Shown here one piece after another: positions 12,942 through 24,769 of a DNA stretch of 64,000 bases; position 1 is the first letter of the stretch; each line of letters starts with the position of its first letter. Under the pieces are notes generated by a model. The model saw only the letters and a list, made by a program, of their open reading frames with translations. It was not told the DNA's origin and searched no databases. Origin of the DNA: Prinia subflava. Lineage: Eukaryota; Chordata; Aves; Passeriformes; Cisticolidae. The stretch is taken from contig NC_086247.1 in the NCBI RefSeq assembly GCF_021018805.1, forward strand, positions 97,047,338-97,111,337, written 5' to 3'. Position numbers and translations under genes: made by a program.

Positions 12942-13745
12942 TGCTTTGAGACAATTTAAAATGTAGGCACACTGTAATGTATTGCCTGCCCCTATGGTAT
13001 TAACCAATTCCTTTCCACCAGTAAGGAACAAATATGAGTAGATAAAAGTGAAAAAATAAGTTTACTGACATGTGAAAGAGAAACAAGCAAACTTAGCAGT
13101 AAACAATTACTAGATACAAAATTGCCAATTGCACAAACCTCACAGGAACAAAGACACCTGGAATGGTGGGATAATCCCCACACAAGAAGATGCTCTGCAG
13201 CCTAGAGCATGGCTCAAAAGAACAAGGGAAAGATGGAGTCTGCTTTCTTCCCCCGTGTGCTTATCTCTCTGGCAGCTGGAGCTCTGACTGGTATTGTCCA
13301 GATCAAGGGGCAAGAAGTTATGACAGAATACAATCGAAGCAGTTGGCTGGAGCATCTCAGGCTCACTGCTTTTCGTGTTTTGTCCAGGCCTTGCTTGTGG
13401 AATGGAGCAACTCAGACTGGAGCAGGGCCACCCCATCCTCCCTGATACCATAGTCCTTGAAGGCAGGCATTGCAGAATTCACTCCAAAGCTGTCCAAAAG
13501 ACAAGGGAGGAACAAAAGAGAAGGGAAAAACAATCTGAGGTGGAGTCTTTCCCTTGAGTAAAGACCACCAGGCAAGACAGAGAGTCCAGTTCTGGTGCTT
13601 CCATCTTTTAAAGGGACTGTGGTCATCCCTCACCTGCCCTAAGATCCCAGTTCTGTTTTTCAGCTACAAGAGTCCTAAAGACACAGTAACAATTTACAGC
13701 ATATATTGATATAGAACACAATAACAATTTGGATTACCCACATCA
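12942..13745. mobile_element. Solo ERV LTR, copy A of a repeated family
   Basis: This segment is collinear with 31254-31929. Shared blocks are GACAATTTAAA near the start, TTAACCAATTCCTTTCCACCA then TAAGGA, AGTGAAAAAATAAGTTT, ACAAAATTGC, TTAAAGGGAC, and GATAT-GAA-ACAATAA-then TTACCC at the end. The ends are TG (12942) and CA (13745). I find no matching target-site duplication, and the internal spacing differs from copy B, which suggests it is older or rearranged. Transcriptional sense is uncertain because no clean TATA/AATAAA pair is visible. No retroviral genes flank it. Confidence 0.65.
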
Positions 13746-15844
13746 ATCCACAATCTTCTCAGAAACTTCCCTTGAGATGGCAGGGCCAAACCAGAAAAAA
13801 AGGGCTTGATTGGCTGATATGATAACATGTAGTAAACCAGACAAATGAGACTTCATTAAACCTGAATATCAAATGTGCTAAATCTAAGTCTGTCTCACAA
13901 AGAAGTAACATTACAATCAGAAGCAAGCTTTGTTGCCAGAAGAAAATCAATACACTAACTTGCCCACATTACTGAAAGTAACTTCCTAAGCTGTATTTCA
14001 TAGGATTAAAGTGTATACAGAAAAAACTACTAGTCAATGGGCATTTTGACTCACTAACATTACCATATTTGCACTGGCTGGTACACATTCACATTAAAAA
14101 TCTGGCACATAATTCTAAGGTGAATCAATAAAAAGAAATCTCATTGAGAATGTTATGATCTCTATAATTTTAATAGTTTATCTTGAAAATGAACTTTTAA
14201 GTGAGTCTGTGACATTAGGAAAGAGCTGAATTAGCATAGTCCAGATTTGGATGTCAAAACTACAATCTATGTTTCTCTCTTCACTTTCACTAACGAAAAT
14301 AGTAAGTTCTTAAATCTTAAAAAGGTTCCCATTTTGACAGATCAATCTTATTGGAACACAGACACACATCCGTCTGAGTTCCATATCAGACTGAAGCAAC
14401 AATACAAAACTCAGCAAAGGGTTCAATTAAATGACTACTAACATAGCTACAAGTGTTGATGGTGTCCCTAATGAGATGCAGATACAGCAACTCATCTGAT
14501 GATGCAGAGTTAAGCACTAGGTTTGAAGAGACCAATAAAATACTCTACAGCTCATCTCTGAAAAGGATGATCAGAAAATCTCAAGGTAACAAGGTCAAAG
14601 TTGAGTTTTCTGATGGCAACTGATGTTTTCCTTCCACAGCAGATTCACAGTGCTTCCTTCTCTTTCAGCCTCACTCAAGCTAAAGAACATTTAATTTCCT
14701 GTGCCTTGAAATGGTGAGACATATGAAGTTCCTTTGGGAATTTTCATGACTTTGAGAGGCAGTGCAGTTTGCATAAATAAATAAGAGTGGTAGTTGCAAT
14801 TGCACCACTGATTTTCTCTTTATCCTTATGAGGTTTAAATCCTTCTGTGTTCAGAGTATGGATAATTTCTCAGGTGGGCTGTACATAAAGACTTATCTTT
14901 AGGCTATGCCTATGCTGTTCTCTTCTTGTGTACACACACCTGTAAATACAAGGGGTCTGTGGACAAGCTAGCGGGTGGTGTCTGTAGATAGGTATGGACA
15001 AAGTTTGCTCAGGTTACAGGGTTGCTACTATAAATCTTGGGAAAGAATTACTACAAGGCAATTCAAGGTCAGGCATCCACATGTTGGAAGTAGGCTAAGT
15101 AACCAAAGATGAGAAAGTTTTCTGGTCATGGAGGTGAAGTTCTCAATCAGTTTCTTCCTTATCTTACTTACCTACTTTTAGATTTCCAGAGCTTTCCTAC
15201 TTGCTCCAGTATCTCTTGAGTAAAAGCATTTATTTAATTTTTCTCAAACTCCTTTGATATCTTCTTCTCTCTAATACCTCCATTTATATTGCTGTATGTT
15301 CTCCATTATGATCCAAGGACAGAAAGCTGTTAGAATACTTCTCATCAATATTATAGAGGGTATTTTGTAACTGTCCCCATTTGTTTACTGTTTTATTTTG
15401 TTAGGCTACATGCTTGCTTTATTTGTAAGGACATAAAAAACTTGCCTCTTGTTGACTAACAGAACAGATGTCATTCTCCCAAATATTGATTACCAGCAGT
15501 CATCAAATTCTGCATAATCAACAGCACTGTAAAATCTCTTTGACCTTCAGCTTTATTCTTCATAGCACAGGTGTGATTTAAGGCAGTTTGTATTGGGGTT
15601 GTTTTCCTGGGAAGAAGGGGTTGTAGGTGTCTGTTTGATTTTGATTTGCCCTGGAACATTAAAACTTTGTATTTCTTGCTGAGTACAACATGATGGCTTG
15701 CAACATCAAGGCTACAGATCTTGTCTTCACTGACATAGTGGAGAGATGAACCTAGACTGAAATGGTATATGTAACAAATGGCATGCTGCTATCAGCCATA
15801 TAGTTAACATTTCAATTGGAGACAACAGAAGTCTTCTCTTCAAC
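13746..15844. other. AT-rich unique DNA, no recognised feature
   Basis: Only short chance ORFs. No simple repeat, CR1 or LTR landmarks are recognised. Confidence 0.5.
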
Positions 15845-17422
15845 CGACTGAACAATCTCAATTCTCCCAGCCTTTCCTCAGGAGAGATCCTTCCTCCCTC
15901 TAATCATTCTGGTCCAACAGGTTGATGTCCTTCCTGTGCTGGGGGCCCCAGGCCTGGATGTAGCACTGAAGATGGCATGTCACCATAGCAGAGTGGGTGA
16001 ATCACCTCCCTCACTCTGTGCCCATGCTACTTTTGATACAGCCCAGACACAAGGCTTTCTGGACTCCAAGTGTATGTTGCCAGCTCATATTCAATATTTC
16101 ATCCACCAGCACCCCCCAGTCCATCTCAGCAGGACTACTCTTGATCTGCTCTTCCCCTAGCCTGTGCTGATAGCAGGGGTTGCCCCAACCCAGGTGCAAA
16201 ACCTTGCACTTGGTCTTGTTAAAACCTCATGAGATTCCCATGGGCCCACTTCTCAAACTTGTCCAGGACTCTCTGGATGGTATTGCATCCTTCAGGTGCA
16301 ACAACTGCACCACTCAGCTTGGTGTCATCTTCAAACTTGCTGAAGGTACACTAGATTGCTTTGTCTATATCATCAATGAAGATACTAAATAACACTGGTC
16401 CCAGTACAGGCCTGTCCTGGTTTGACACTGGCCAAACACCAGGCGCTGACTAAAGTCACTCACTCACCCTCCCCTGCCACAGCTGGGCAGAGGAGAGAAA
16501 AAAATTAACAAAGAGTTCATGAGTTGAGATAAGGATCAGGAGGAAACACTCCAAGGGCAAAACAGGCTCAGCTTAAAGGTACAAAATGAGTTTATTACTA
16601 ACAAAATCAAAGGAATATATTGAGATATAAAATAACCCCTTAAAAACATCTCTTCATCACCCAACCTACCCCCTCCTTCCCTCCAACAACACAGGGAGAC
16701 AGGGCATGGGTGTTTTGGTTAGTTCATCACCTGAGATTTTCTTCTGCTGCTCACGGAGAGGAGTCCCTCCCCTGTGAGACTGTGGGGTCCCTCCCACGGG
16801 AGACAGTTCTCTGTGAACTTTTTCAGCATGGATCCACTGTCACGAGCAGCAGTCTTCCCAAAACTGCTGCAAAGTGAGTCTCTTCAATGGGCAGACACTC
16901 CTCCCAAAACTGCTGTGGTGTGGGTCACTCTTCCAGGGATGGAGTCCTTTAAGGACAGGCTGCTCTAGCCTGGAAGCAGGGACCCCCTCTCTCCACCAGT
17001 CTCCCACTGGATCACAGCCACCTCCAGTCATCTACTCCTGGCATGGGCACCTCCTTTACCATGAGCTGTAGGTGGATCTCTTCATCCCCCATGGATCCCC
17101 ATGGGCTGCAGGGGAACAGCTGCTTCACCATGATCTTGACCATGACCTGCAGAGGAATCTCAGCTCCGGCGCCTGGAGCACCTCCTCCGCTTCCTTCTCT
17201 ACTGACCTTGGCTTCTCCATGTTGTTTCCTTCACGTATTCTCATCTTTTTCTTTTCTCTGACTAGAAAAAAACTGTGCCTCACTTTGTTTTGGTTTTCTT
17301 CCTAAATATGTTATCACAGAAGCATTAGCAGCCTCTCTCATTGGCCCAGGCTTTGCCAGTGGCATGTCCATCTTCAGAGCCATCAGGGATTGCCTCTGCT
17401 GGACATGGTTGATGTGGCAGTG

Positions 17423-17914
17423 TGCAAATTAGGTTTATTAGGTTTATCGTATTATTCCTTTGTTCTCTCTCGCACGTGAGTGCACCTGTCGTTATGTAAC
17501 AGTCCGTTACCTGTCATTCATTCTGCCCGCTGTTTTTGTATTCCTCCCTGCTTCCCTGGTTGGTAAAGTTAAATTTCCCGCGTGCTTAGTGGTCCCGGGG
17601 ATCCCCTTCGTTGGTTGTTGTACCCTCACCCCTCCCTCTCACCTATCTGGATAAAATCCAGCGCAAACTGCTTTCGCGCGCAGTCGCGGCGCAGCCGGAA
17701 CGCGTGTATACTTACAATAAAACCACTGCTATTCACTGCCTCCCTCCTCCTGCCTCTGTCCAAGTCATTTTAACACCGCTGCTGAGAGGATCTCTCAGGA
17801 ACAAGAACCCCGTAGGAATCAGCATCGTTTGCGCGGCGTACGAACTGATCCTTCAAGCGATATTCACAGTGCCTGGGCTAGCTGGAATAGACGCTGAGGT
17901 CTCAAAACGCGGCA
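17423..17914 (+). mobile_element. Young CpG-rich solo LTR nested in the older LTR
   Basis: A 492-bp element starting TGCAAATTAGG and ending AACGCGGCA, flanked on both sides by a perfect CAGTG (17418-17422 and 17915-17919). The host LTR text resumes after the second copy. It has a TATA-like GATAAAA (17650-17656), a polyadenylation signal AATAAA (17716-17721) and about 190 bases beyond, matching U3-R-U5 order on the plus strand. It keeps many CpG dinucleotides (for example CGCGCGCAGTCGCGGCGC near 17676) while the host LTR and CR1 have lost most of theirs, so it is clearly younger. The precise ERV class is not determined; a 5-bp duplication is seen. Confidence 0.8.
17650..17721 (+). promoter_or_regulatory. 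LTR core: TATA-like box to polyA signal
   Basis: GATAAAA at 17650-17656, then a CpG-dense stretch, then AATAAA at 17716-17721. The spacing of about 60 bases suits a short retroviral R region starting near 17680. Promoter activity is inferred, not shown. Confidence 0.45.
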
Positions 17915-18208
17915 CAGTGACAGGTTGAAGCTTCTAGCAGCTTCTCACAGAAGCCATCTCTTTGGCCGCCCCCCCTGCTACCAAAAACCAGGCCATGCAA
18001 AACCAACACAAGCTCCCAGAGAGACACTGCTTGTCATTGATGTCCATCAAGACACTGACCACTAACTTCTGGGTGTGTCCATCCAAAAAATTTTATCCAT
18101 CTAACAGTCTACTCATCAAATCCATCTCTCTCCAATTCAGAGAGAAGGATGTTGTGGGAGACTGTGTCAAAGGCTTTACAGAAGTCCAGATAAATTATAC
18201 CTGTAACC

Positions 18209-19128
18209 TTTTGTTGTGCGTATAGAGAAATGGGTGTGGAGTGTTCATAAATAGTGATGTTTATACAATTCCATTTTACGTCACAGCAATGGGAGTGGTT
18301 TCAGCAGAGGGAATGCCATGAAATGGAAGCAGAGCCATTTTGTCTGGCTCACTTCAGTGAAGAAATTATGGACATGGCATCCCATGTTTTTCCCCCACTT
18401 CCTATCTCTCTGAGATGTTTCTTCAGGACAAGGGGCTGAGAAGAGGCAGTGGGGCTGCTGCTGGGGTATGGTGCACAAGCTCTGAGAAGCAGCCAAGATC
18501 AATGGGGCTGGGGGCACAGTTTTGCAGTTGCCCATTAGACCTTTTCCCCACATCCCAGTGAGACAAGGACATGGAGCAACAGTGTCAATACTAACCAGCT
18601 GAGCCAAAAAACAGTCCAGCAGGGTGGCACTGAATTCCACAGGTAGAGACATATCTATCACCACTGTCACCATTACTGTCACAGAGAGGGAGCAGGAAAA
18701 CCACTACCATAGGCAAGCAGGTATATGGTACCATAGGCAAGCAGGTATATGGTACCATAGGCATTGTAGGCAATGCCAGCACCCCCCATCTACCATTGGA
18801 ATCATCCCATAAGCCCCTGCCATCCCATTTTTCTCTGGGGAGGGGGGGCAAATGGGCTGTCCAGAATGGTAGTTGTGTTGTCTTTTGTTCCAAGGGGACA
18901 ACATACTAACTTGCTTGTTATCATTCTCTCTTTCTTACATTTTTCTTTTGATTCCTGTGTTTATTGCTAATTTATTTTTATTTATTAGTAAAATAGTGGC
19001 TCCAACTTTTTTAATCTTTCATAGTTTTATTTTTGTTCTTTTCTTTTTCCCCTCCATGGTTGTGAGGGAGGGAAGGAGGGAGGAATTCATGCCACCTTGC
19101 CCTTTTGCTCACTGTAAAACCATCATGG
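18209..19128. mobile_element. Unclassified ~0.92 kb insertion in CR1
   Basis: CR1 text breaks after ACCTGTAAC (18207) and resumes at TCTTCCCTTGTCTACTG (about 19129), so the intervening ~0.92 kb was inserted. It contains a 24-bp tandem repeat (18705-18763), a C/G-run segment (18781-18850) and an A/T-rich stretch TTTATTGCTAATTTATTTTT followed by TATTAGTAAAATAG (18960-18995). A purine-rich end follows. I find no clear TG/CA termini or target duplication. It may be another LTR or a non-autonomous element. No coding capacity is convincing. Confidence 0.6.
18705..18763 (+). repeat. 24-bp tandem repeat, ~2.5 copies
   Basis: The unit TACCATAGGCAAGCAGGTAT plus ATGG occurs at 18705-18728 and again, identical, at 18729-18752. 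A third partial copy (TACCATAGGCA) starts at 18753. Identity between the copies suggests a recent duplication inside the unclassified insertion. Confidence 0.95.
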
Positions 19129-19510
19129 TCTTCCCTTGTCTACTGATGTAGTTACTCCATCATAGACAGCCACTAGTTTGGTCAGGCACAACTTGCCCAT
19201 GGTGAAGTTGTGCTGTCTGTCCTATATCACCTCATTGTTTTCCATGTGCCTTAGCAGGACTTCTAGGAGCATTTCTTCCATCATATTTCCAGGCACAGAG
19301 GTGAAGCTGACAGGCCAGTACTTCTCAGGGTTGTCTTTTCTACCCTTTTTAAAGATGGGTGCAATGTATCCCCTTTTTCCAGTCACCTGGGACTTCACCA
19401 GGCTGCCATGACTTTTCAAATATTGTGGAGAATGGCTTGGCAATTACATTAGCCAATTTCCTCAGGACTCTGGGATGCATCTCTTCAACTCTGGGCTGCA
19501 TCTACTTGTC

Positions 19511-22500
19511 AAGAGTACATCATTCTCGTAAGAGTAGGCATCATCAAGAGTATGCATTTGAGAATATTGGAAATGCTAAGGAAACAGATTTGTCAGCAGA
19601 CAGAGATCTTTTTTCCTGGAGGAGCTCAGCTTGGTTACACTCTGTTTAAGCATCAGAAACACTGTTCACATTTGACATGCTTGGAATGTGTTTAGTAGAC
19701 TTATGATCCTTGCAGCAAGGGTGGCATTTTTCCTTTGGAAAAAAATTTACTTTGAAAATATATCAAAGTACTAGGAAAGGTTTCAATCTAATTTCCTGGT
19801 CAAGATACTGTATCATCCTTATTTCTTTAGATACATGCTACTTAACATAACAATCTATCACAGAGACAATATGGAGCGATGTTTCCAAGTATGAAGAATG
19901 TTTTGTCTTATGACAAGAGCCATAAAGACAGCAATATACCTCAGTGAGGCCAAGTGAAAAGTGATACATGCAAAAGAGTAGGAAATCCCAATCTTTCTCA
20001 TTACTGTCTTTGGAGAGCTGGGAAAAAAATTTGAAAAGTAAGATGTAAGCAAAGCATTTCACATTCAGATAACAATGGAAAAAAGACCAGTTACCCAAAA
20101 CCACAGACTAAAGCCCAAGGATAAGGATGATTCAAAGTGAAAGTGTGGTTAGGACAAAGCGTCAAAACACTGAAAGCCTGGCTCTCAGTCTGGGAAAGGA
20201 AGCAAAAGTAGTAGAAGGGAATGGCTGAGGAAGTTTAGCCCTTAGGCTTCCTTTTAGGAAGGCTGTAAAAATTGTAAGATGTTTTGCTAGTCATGCAGAA
20301 GCCGCACACAAGCTGTAGATATCAGCCAGAATAAAAACTTAGATAGTTTTCCTATTGCTGAAAATTTCCTTAAGAACTATCCCTTACTGGCAAAGTTTCC
20401 CTTTCCATCAGTTCCCCCATCTTTAAAAGCAGACTCTCCACTGCACATCAGCTAACTCCCCAGTATTTGAATTCCTTCTTTACTGCTCCAAATTTTGAGT
20501 AACTATATTAAATTTTACTCATTTTGGAACTGAACCTGGTGCAGGCCAACACACAGAATCACCAAGCAAAATTCAGGTTCTCTATATCCCACCCATTCCT
20601 CCAGGAGACAATTCTTGCATCCTTGTATTCAATGTATGTTCCAGTAGAAGGAAAAACCCAACAAGTCTAGTTCATTGACATCACTAATCTACTGTGACAA
20701 CACAAGCCAAGCAGATATTGGCAAAATCCAGCCACTCAGAAAACACTGAGAAAAAAAGGTTATGGAGAGAGGAAGAGAATTTAAGAAGGGAGAGTCTACC
20801 TAACATAACTTCTCCCTTTTTTGCATAACACAGTCAAAAGAGTTGACGTACCACTAAAGTATGTTTTCTTTTGAATAATAAATGCATTTCTCTCAGCTTC
20901 TGGCCTGGAAAAGTGGGTTCATTATATGCAAAGCATCTTTCCAGTGACTGGCACCTGCATAATGCATTCCAGCATGTCTGTTTGGTGCAGGGATGACTGT
21001 CACTAGTGACTCACATGAAGAATTCTGTTGGGACCCTGCCAACACTAATACATTAACCGCTGATCAGCAGCAGCATTTCACAGGCTGGCTATACTTGCAT
21101 TCTACAGAGCAATATTGTCTGCTAATAAAATACACCTAGGAGCCATATGAAAACACAGGTTATGGAGAATTTCAGGAAACAGTGGACTAAATGCTGTCTG
21201 TTTCTCTCTGATTCATCTACTTTAAAGCTGAAATAACAGAAAATGGGCATAAACTTGGTTTTCCTAACTACATTTGATTAACAGAAGAAAGTTTCCTAAA
21301 CAGCAGGAATAAACATTATTCTGTCCTGCACTCTGTGCCATGCAGCATGGACAGTTTAGCAAGTAAAGACAGCATAAACCTTGAATCCCAGCTATTTCTG
21401 GATAGCAGAATAAGTTTGAACTTATGTAAAATAGAACCCTGTATTTCTTTCAATTTATAGAAAATACTAAGAATTCAAAACAGAAAACAGGAGCCTTCAG
21501 AGACAAATGTGACCATCTCATTACACAAACCTACACTGAGCTTTTGTCATAGGCATAAAACATGTCACAGATGCTTTTGTTTGACAGCATAATGTAGAAT
21601 GATGGCATAAACTTGAAAAAAAAGAAAAAAAAGATTGACAATAAAGATATGCAGATATGTATACGCATCAAAAACTTTGTTTCACAGGGACTTGAAATAG
21701 TTTCAATGACATGATTCTTTTTAAAAGCTTTCTTTTTTTTTTGTATTATTTTATTCAGTACCAAAGCAACCATATTACTAGGTGTGTGCCTTTTTTAGGG
21801 GTGAATCTGATGGTATAAACCTCTGGAAGAACCACAGCGGTATGAAGGTGTTCCTCTGTTACACAGTATTCAGAATCTTAAAGCTGAAGGTGAAAGAACA
21901 AAAAATTCCTCCTATTCTTGTAGTCAGTGTGCATTTACAATCATGACATTAGCACTGTGAAATATTAAACCATGACAAACTTCATATGAATTTGCAACCT
22001 CCACCTGATTGGTAACTAAAGTTTTGTCAGTCGAGCCCTGGACACAACTTGAATAGCAGTACTGCACACATGAATGAATGCATGTGCCTGTTGGATCTTC
22101 AGTTGCACGTATTAGTAATACAAGAGAGAGTCCACCATGTAAGGCAAAGAAATAGATCTGAAAATGGTAGCCAAAGAGGATAAAAATTATCACATGCATA
22201 TAAAGATTATAGCTGGCTACCACTATAACTATTCAATTTGCTATCCTGCATCTCATTTAGGTAAGGGTACTATTTGGTATTTTCATTTGTCCTATTTTTC
22301 AGTTTGTCAGCGTGTTTATTTAGTGTTAATTTTAATTTTTCTAACATGGCTTTGGGAACAAGGCTTCTGTCTCACTCTTTTTTTCATCTGCCTGTGTGTG
22401 CACAACCTGTCATAATTTTATAACATTCAACCATTTTTTAATGCTCTCAGGAGTAAAAGGCTCTGGCTCTATTGACTCTGTAGCTTTGGGGAAGAAAGGC

Positions 22501-24590
22501 TCCCTGGTGTAAAAAAAAGACAGTTTGTTTAAAATGTTTGTTTGAGAGAAAAATGCCTCAATATGAGCCCACATTTTTAGGACATATCAAAGAATACACA
22601 AAAGAGAGAAGAAACTCAGGCAGCATGTACATCTTCTTAGGTGCACAAGCTTCACTAGTACTTCTAGAAGTACTCAGAGTTAGCACTGTGTTCTCAATTT
22701 ATCATTCAAATGTTTATTAAAGTCTGCCTGTAGATACCTTTATTAACCAAACTGTTGTAAGAATGAAATGAGGTTTTTTTTAAGGAGACCTGTGTTCCAT
22801 AGTATTATGTGTCTGGTTTCAGCTACAGTCTGATCCCTTTATTCTTCATCAAATTACTCCCATATCTGCTTTTCAAATTTTGCCTGAACTGTTAACAAGC
22901 TTTAATTCATTATATCGTTTTTCTGCCCTTTTTTAGCATAATCACAGCAGTAGCTCTTTTGCAGTCTTCCAGAATTTACCAATTAATTTAAGATTTATGA
23001 AAATATTGAAGTATTTCCTAAAGAGGCTACAGCTTGTGTGAAAATCTGAGGGATTAAGTCACACATCATTCCCAAATGCCCATCTTGGACAGGCATTTTG
23101 TATCTTCCAGAATTACAAAATCATCAGAAAAATGTATGCCATCCTTTCAGTCCAAAAATACATCATCTTGCTCATTTCAAAGAGATTGTCTGTGTTTTCT
23201 TCGTCACTGAACCGAGGATGTTAAAGAAATGTCCATTGTTGATAATACATCAAATACCCCTACCCCCCAAATAATTATGAGCTGTTTATGTCAGTACAAT
23301 CAGTGCTGCCAATTATAAGTTCTTCCCCTCTGGCTGCAATCTACTCCCCACTTGCTTTGTATTCTTGGTAAGTTATTCATAGTCTGCCTCTTATCCAAAC
23401 TAAAATGCTGCATTTCCTGACACAGTATTCTGAAAAGGTTGCACTGACACAACTAGCATAAACTCTCCATCCTGCTCAGTCAACCTTTGACAAGAGGGGG
23501 CTGAGCTCAAGAAAAACATTTTTGTTAACACTGACTAAAGTGCAATAAGTTGCAGCACAGCATGAAAGTTTTTCATAGTGCTAACTTCAATGTACCAATC
23601 TGTAAACATGATCCTTGCATTTTGTTTAAGAGCACAGTGTGTTCCCGGAAGGCAGCTGTTCCTTATTTTTAAAATTTTGTCAGAATTTACTCAACTACTG
23701 ATAGTATACGATTAAAAGAAAATATCCATACATAGAATAGTTCACAATAGGTGTTTTCTGGTTGCCTTGTTGAAAACCCAGTTCTTGGTTGTTTTTTTTT
23801 TATAGAAAGAAAAGTCTGTAACAGAAAAAAATAGGAGCTTGGTCACAACTATCCATTGCTTGCAGCAACCTTTCTGTTTAAGGATTCTCTTACAGTATAA
23901 GTGTCTATGACACTGGTTACCTACAGAATATGTGTATCAGCTACTTTATTGCATATCCCAGCACACTTACTGCATAGTCTTGGAAAAGATGCCAGAAAAA
24001 AAGCAATGAGATCTTTTTTTCCCGTGTGTTCTATTTCTTTGGTTCCTAGGTGTGATAAAATTGAGATCTAAACCAAATACTGTGAATTCAACTCTGATTT
24101 TATTTGTAACATGAATGTTCTACCTCAACCCACAATCGGTCACAGAAATTAAAGATGGAAGAAAAAGATTTTTTTCAAAAGTACATAATTTCTATGACAT
24201 TGCTTACTCTATGCTATGTGCATATTGAATGGAACAGATTTATGGAAGGCAAAGTTCCATTGCTTATTCCTCTGCATCACTTTCTGTGTCCCAGCTGATA
24301 ATAAAAAGAAGTTGTGGAGAAATCTTAAGACAGTACTTGCTGGTTGATCCAGGAAGTTGTGCAAAAGATAAAACTGTTGACAGGATTATAGTGTTATCTG
24401 TATATTACTAATTCCAGAGCTGAAAGGATTTGCCTTTCAGTTTGGACTACCTGCTATGAAAAGAGAGAAAACACAAAGGCAAAAAAATTGTTTATTCTCC
24501 CTTTTAAGTTTTTATAGTCAGTGTGCTATAAATCTTTCTTAAAGCTAAAATTCCTGGAGTTCAGTGACTGCATAAAAATCTTTAAAATCT
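19511..24590. other. AT-rich unique DNA, no recognised feature
   Basis: Five kilobases without recognised repeats or coding regions. Scattered ORFs are at most about 100 codons and resemble nothing known. A perfect 18-bp palindrome lies at 22657-22674. Confidence 0.5.
22657..22674. repeat. Perfect 18-bp palindrome
   Basis: AGTACTTCTAGAAGTACT reads identically on both strands. Its centre, TTCTAGAA, has the inverted TTC/GAA arrangement of a heat-shock-element dimer, but there is no third unit. Function is unknown and chance is possible. Confidence 0.85.
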
Positions 24591-24592
24591 TA

Positions 24593-24769
24593 ACAAAAAA
24601 TAAACAAACAAACAAAAAACACACTAAAAACAAAACCAAAAAAATCTAGTCTTTGTTGTGTCACAGGAAGTTTGCAAACCTGCTCTAAATTCTCTGCAAA
24701 TTGAAGTAGGGAAACAGCAATCAAATAAACAACAATAACAAAACAACAACAACAACAACAAAAACACTG
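24593..24769 (+). repeat. Two A/C-rich simple-repeat tracts
   Basis: 24593-24646 consists of AAAC and AAAAAC units, and 24722-24767 of an (AAC)n run with AAAAC variants. They are separated by ~75 bases of ordinary sequence. The minus-strand ORF over them (C, F and V strings) is an artefact. Confidence 0.85.

Larger units (their letters stand above)
16413..18010 (-). mobile_element. Solo ERV LTR inserted in CR1, itself interrupted
   Basis: Begins TGTCCTGGTTTGACAC and ends CCATGCAAAACCAACACA, so it has TG/CA termini. The minus strand carries AATAAA at 16596 to 16591, fitting an LTR read leftwards. The middle has diverged short repeats around CCCTCCCACGGGAGACAGT and similar units, as in a ~1.1 kb LTR family widespread in neoavian genomes. 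The flanking CR1 resumes in register: left flank AGGCC (16408-16412), right flank AGCTC (18011-18015), a decayed 5-bp target duplication (3 of 5). Excluding the nested element and its duplicated target, it is about 1.1 kb. No internal retroviral genes remain. Confidence 0.85.
15845..19510 (-). mobile_element. CR1 LINE (minus), split by two insertions
   Basis: CR1 sequence is present in three blocks: 15845-16412, 18011-18208 and 19129-19510. Together they read, on the minus strand, from the reverse-transcriptase region (19443-19222: [19 protein letters not shown], then a VPG-NMMEEMLLEVLLRHME-type stretch) through the middle (LERDMVDG-type region) to the C-terminal part of ORF2. Frames are broken by stops and indels. 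The left end stops at the AGCCTTTCCTCAGG region, so the usual 3' UTR and ATTCTGTGA tail are missing. This is the reverse of normal CR1 5' truncation and implies a later deletion. Inserted at 16413-18010 is an LTR, and at about 18209-19128 an unclassified segment. Confidence 0.9.
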
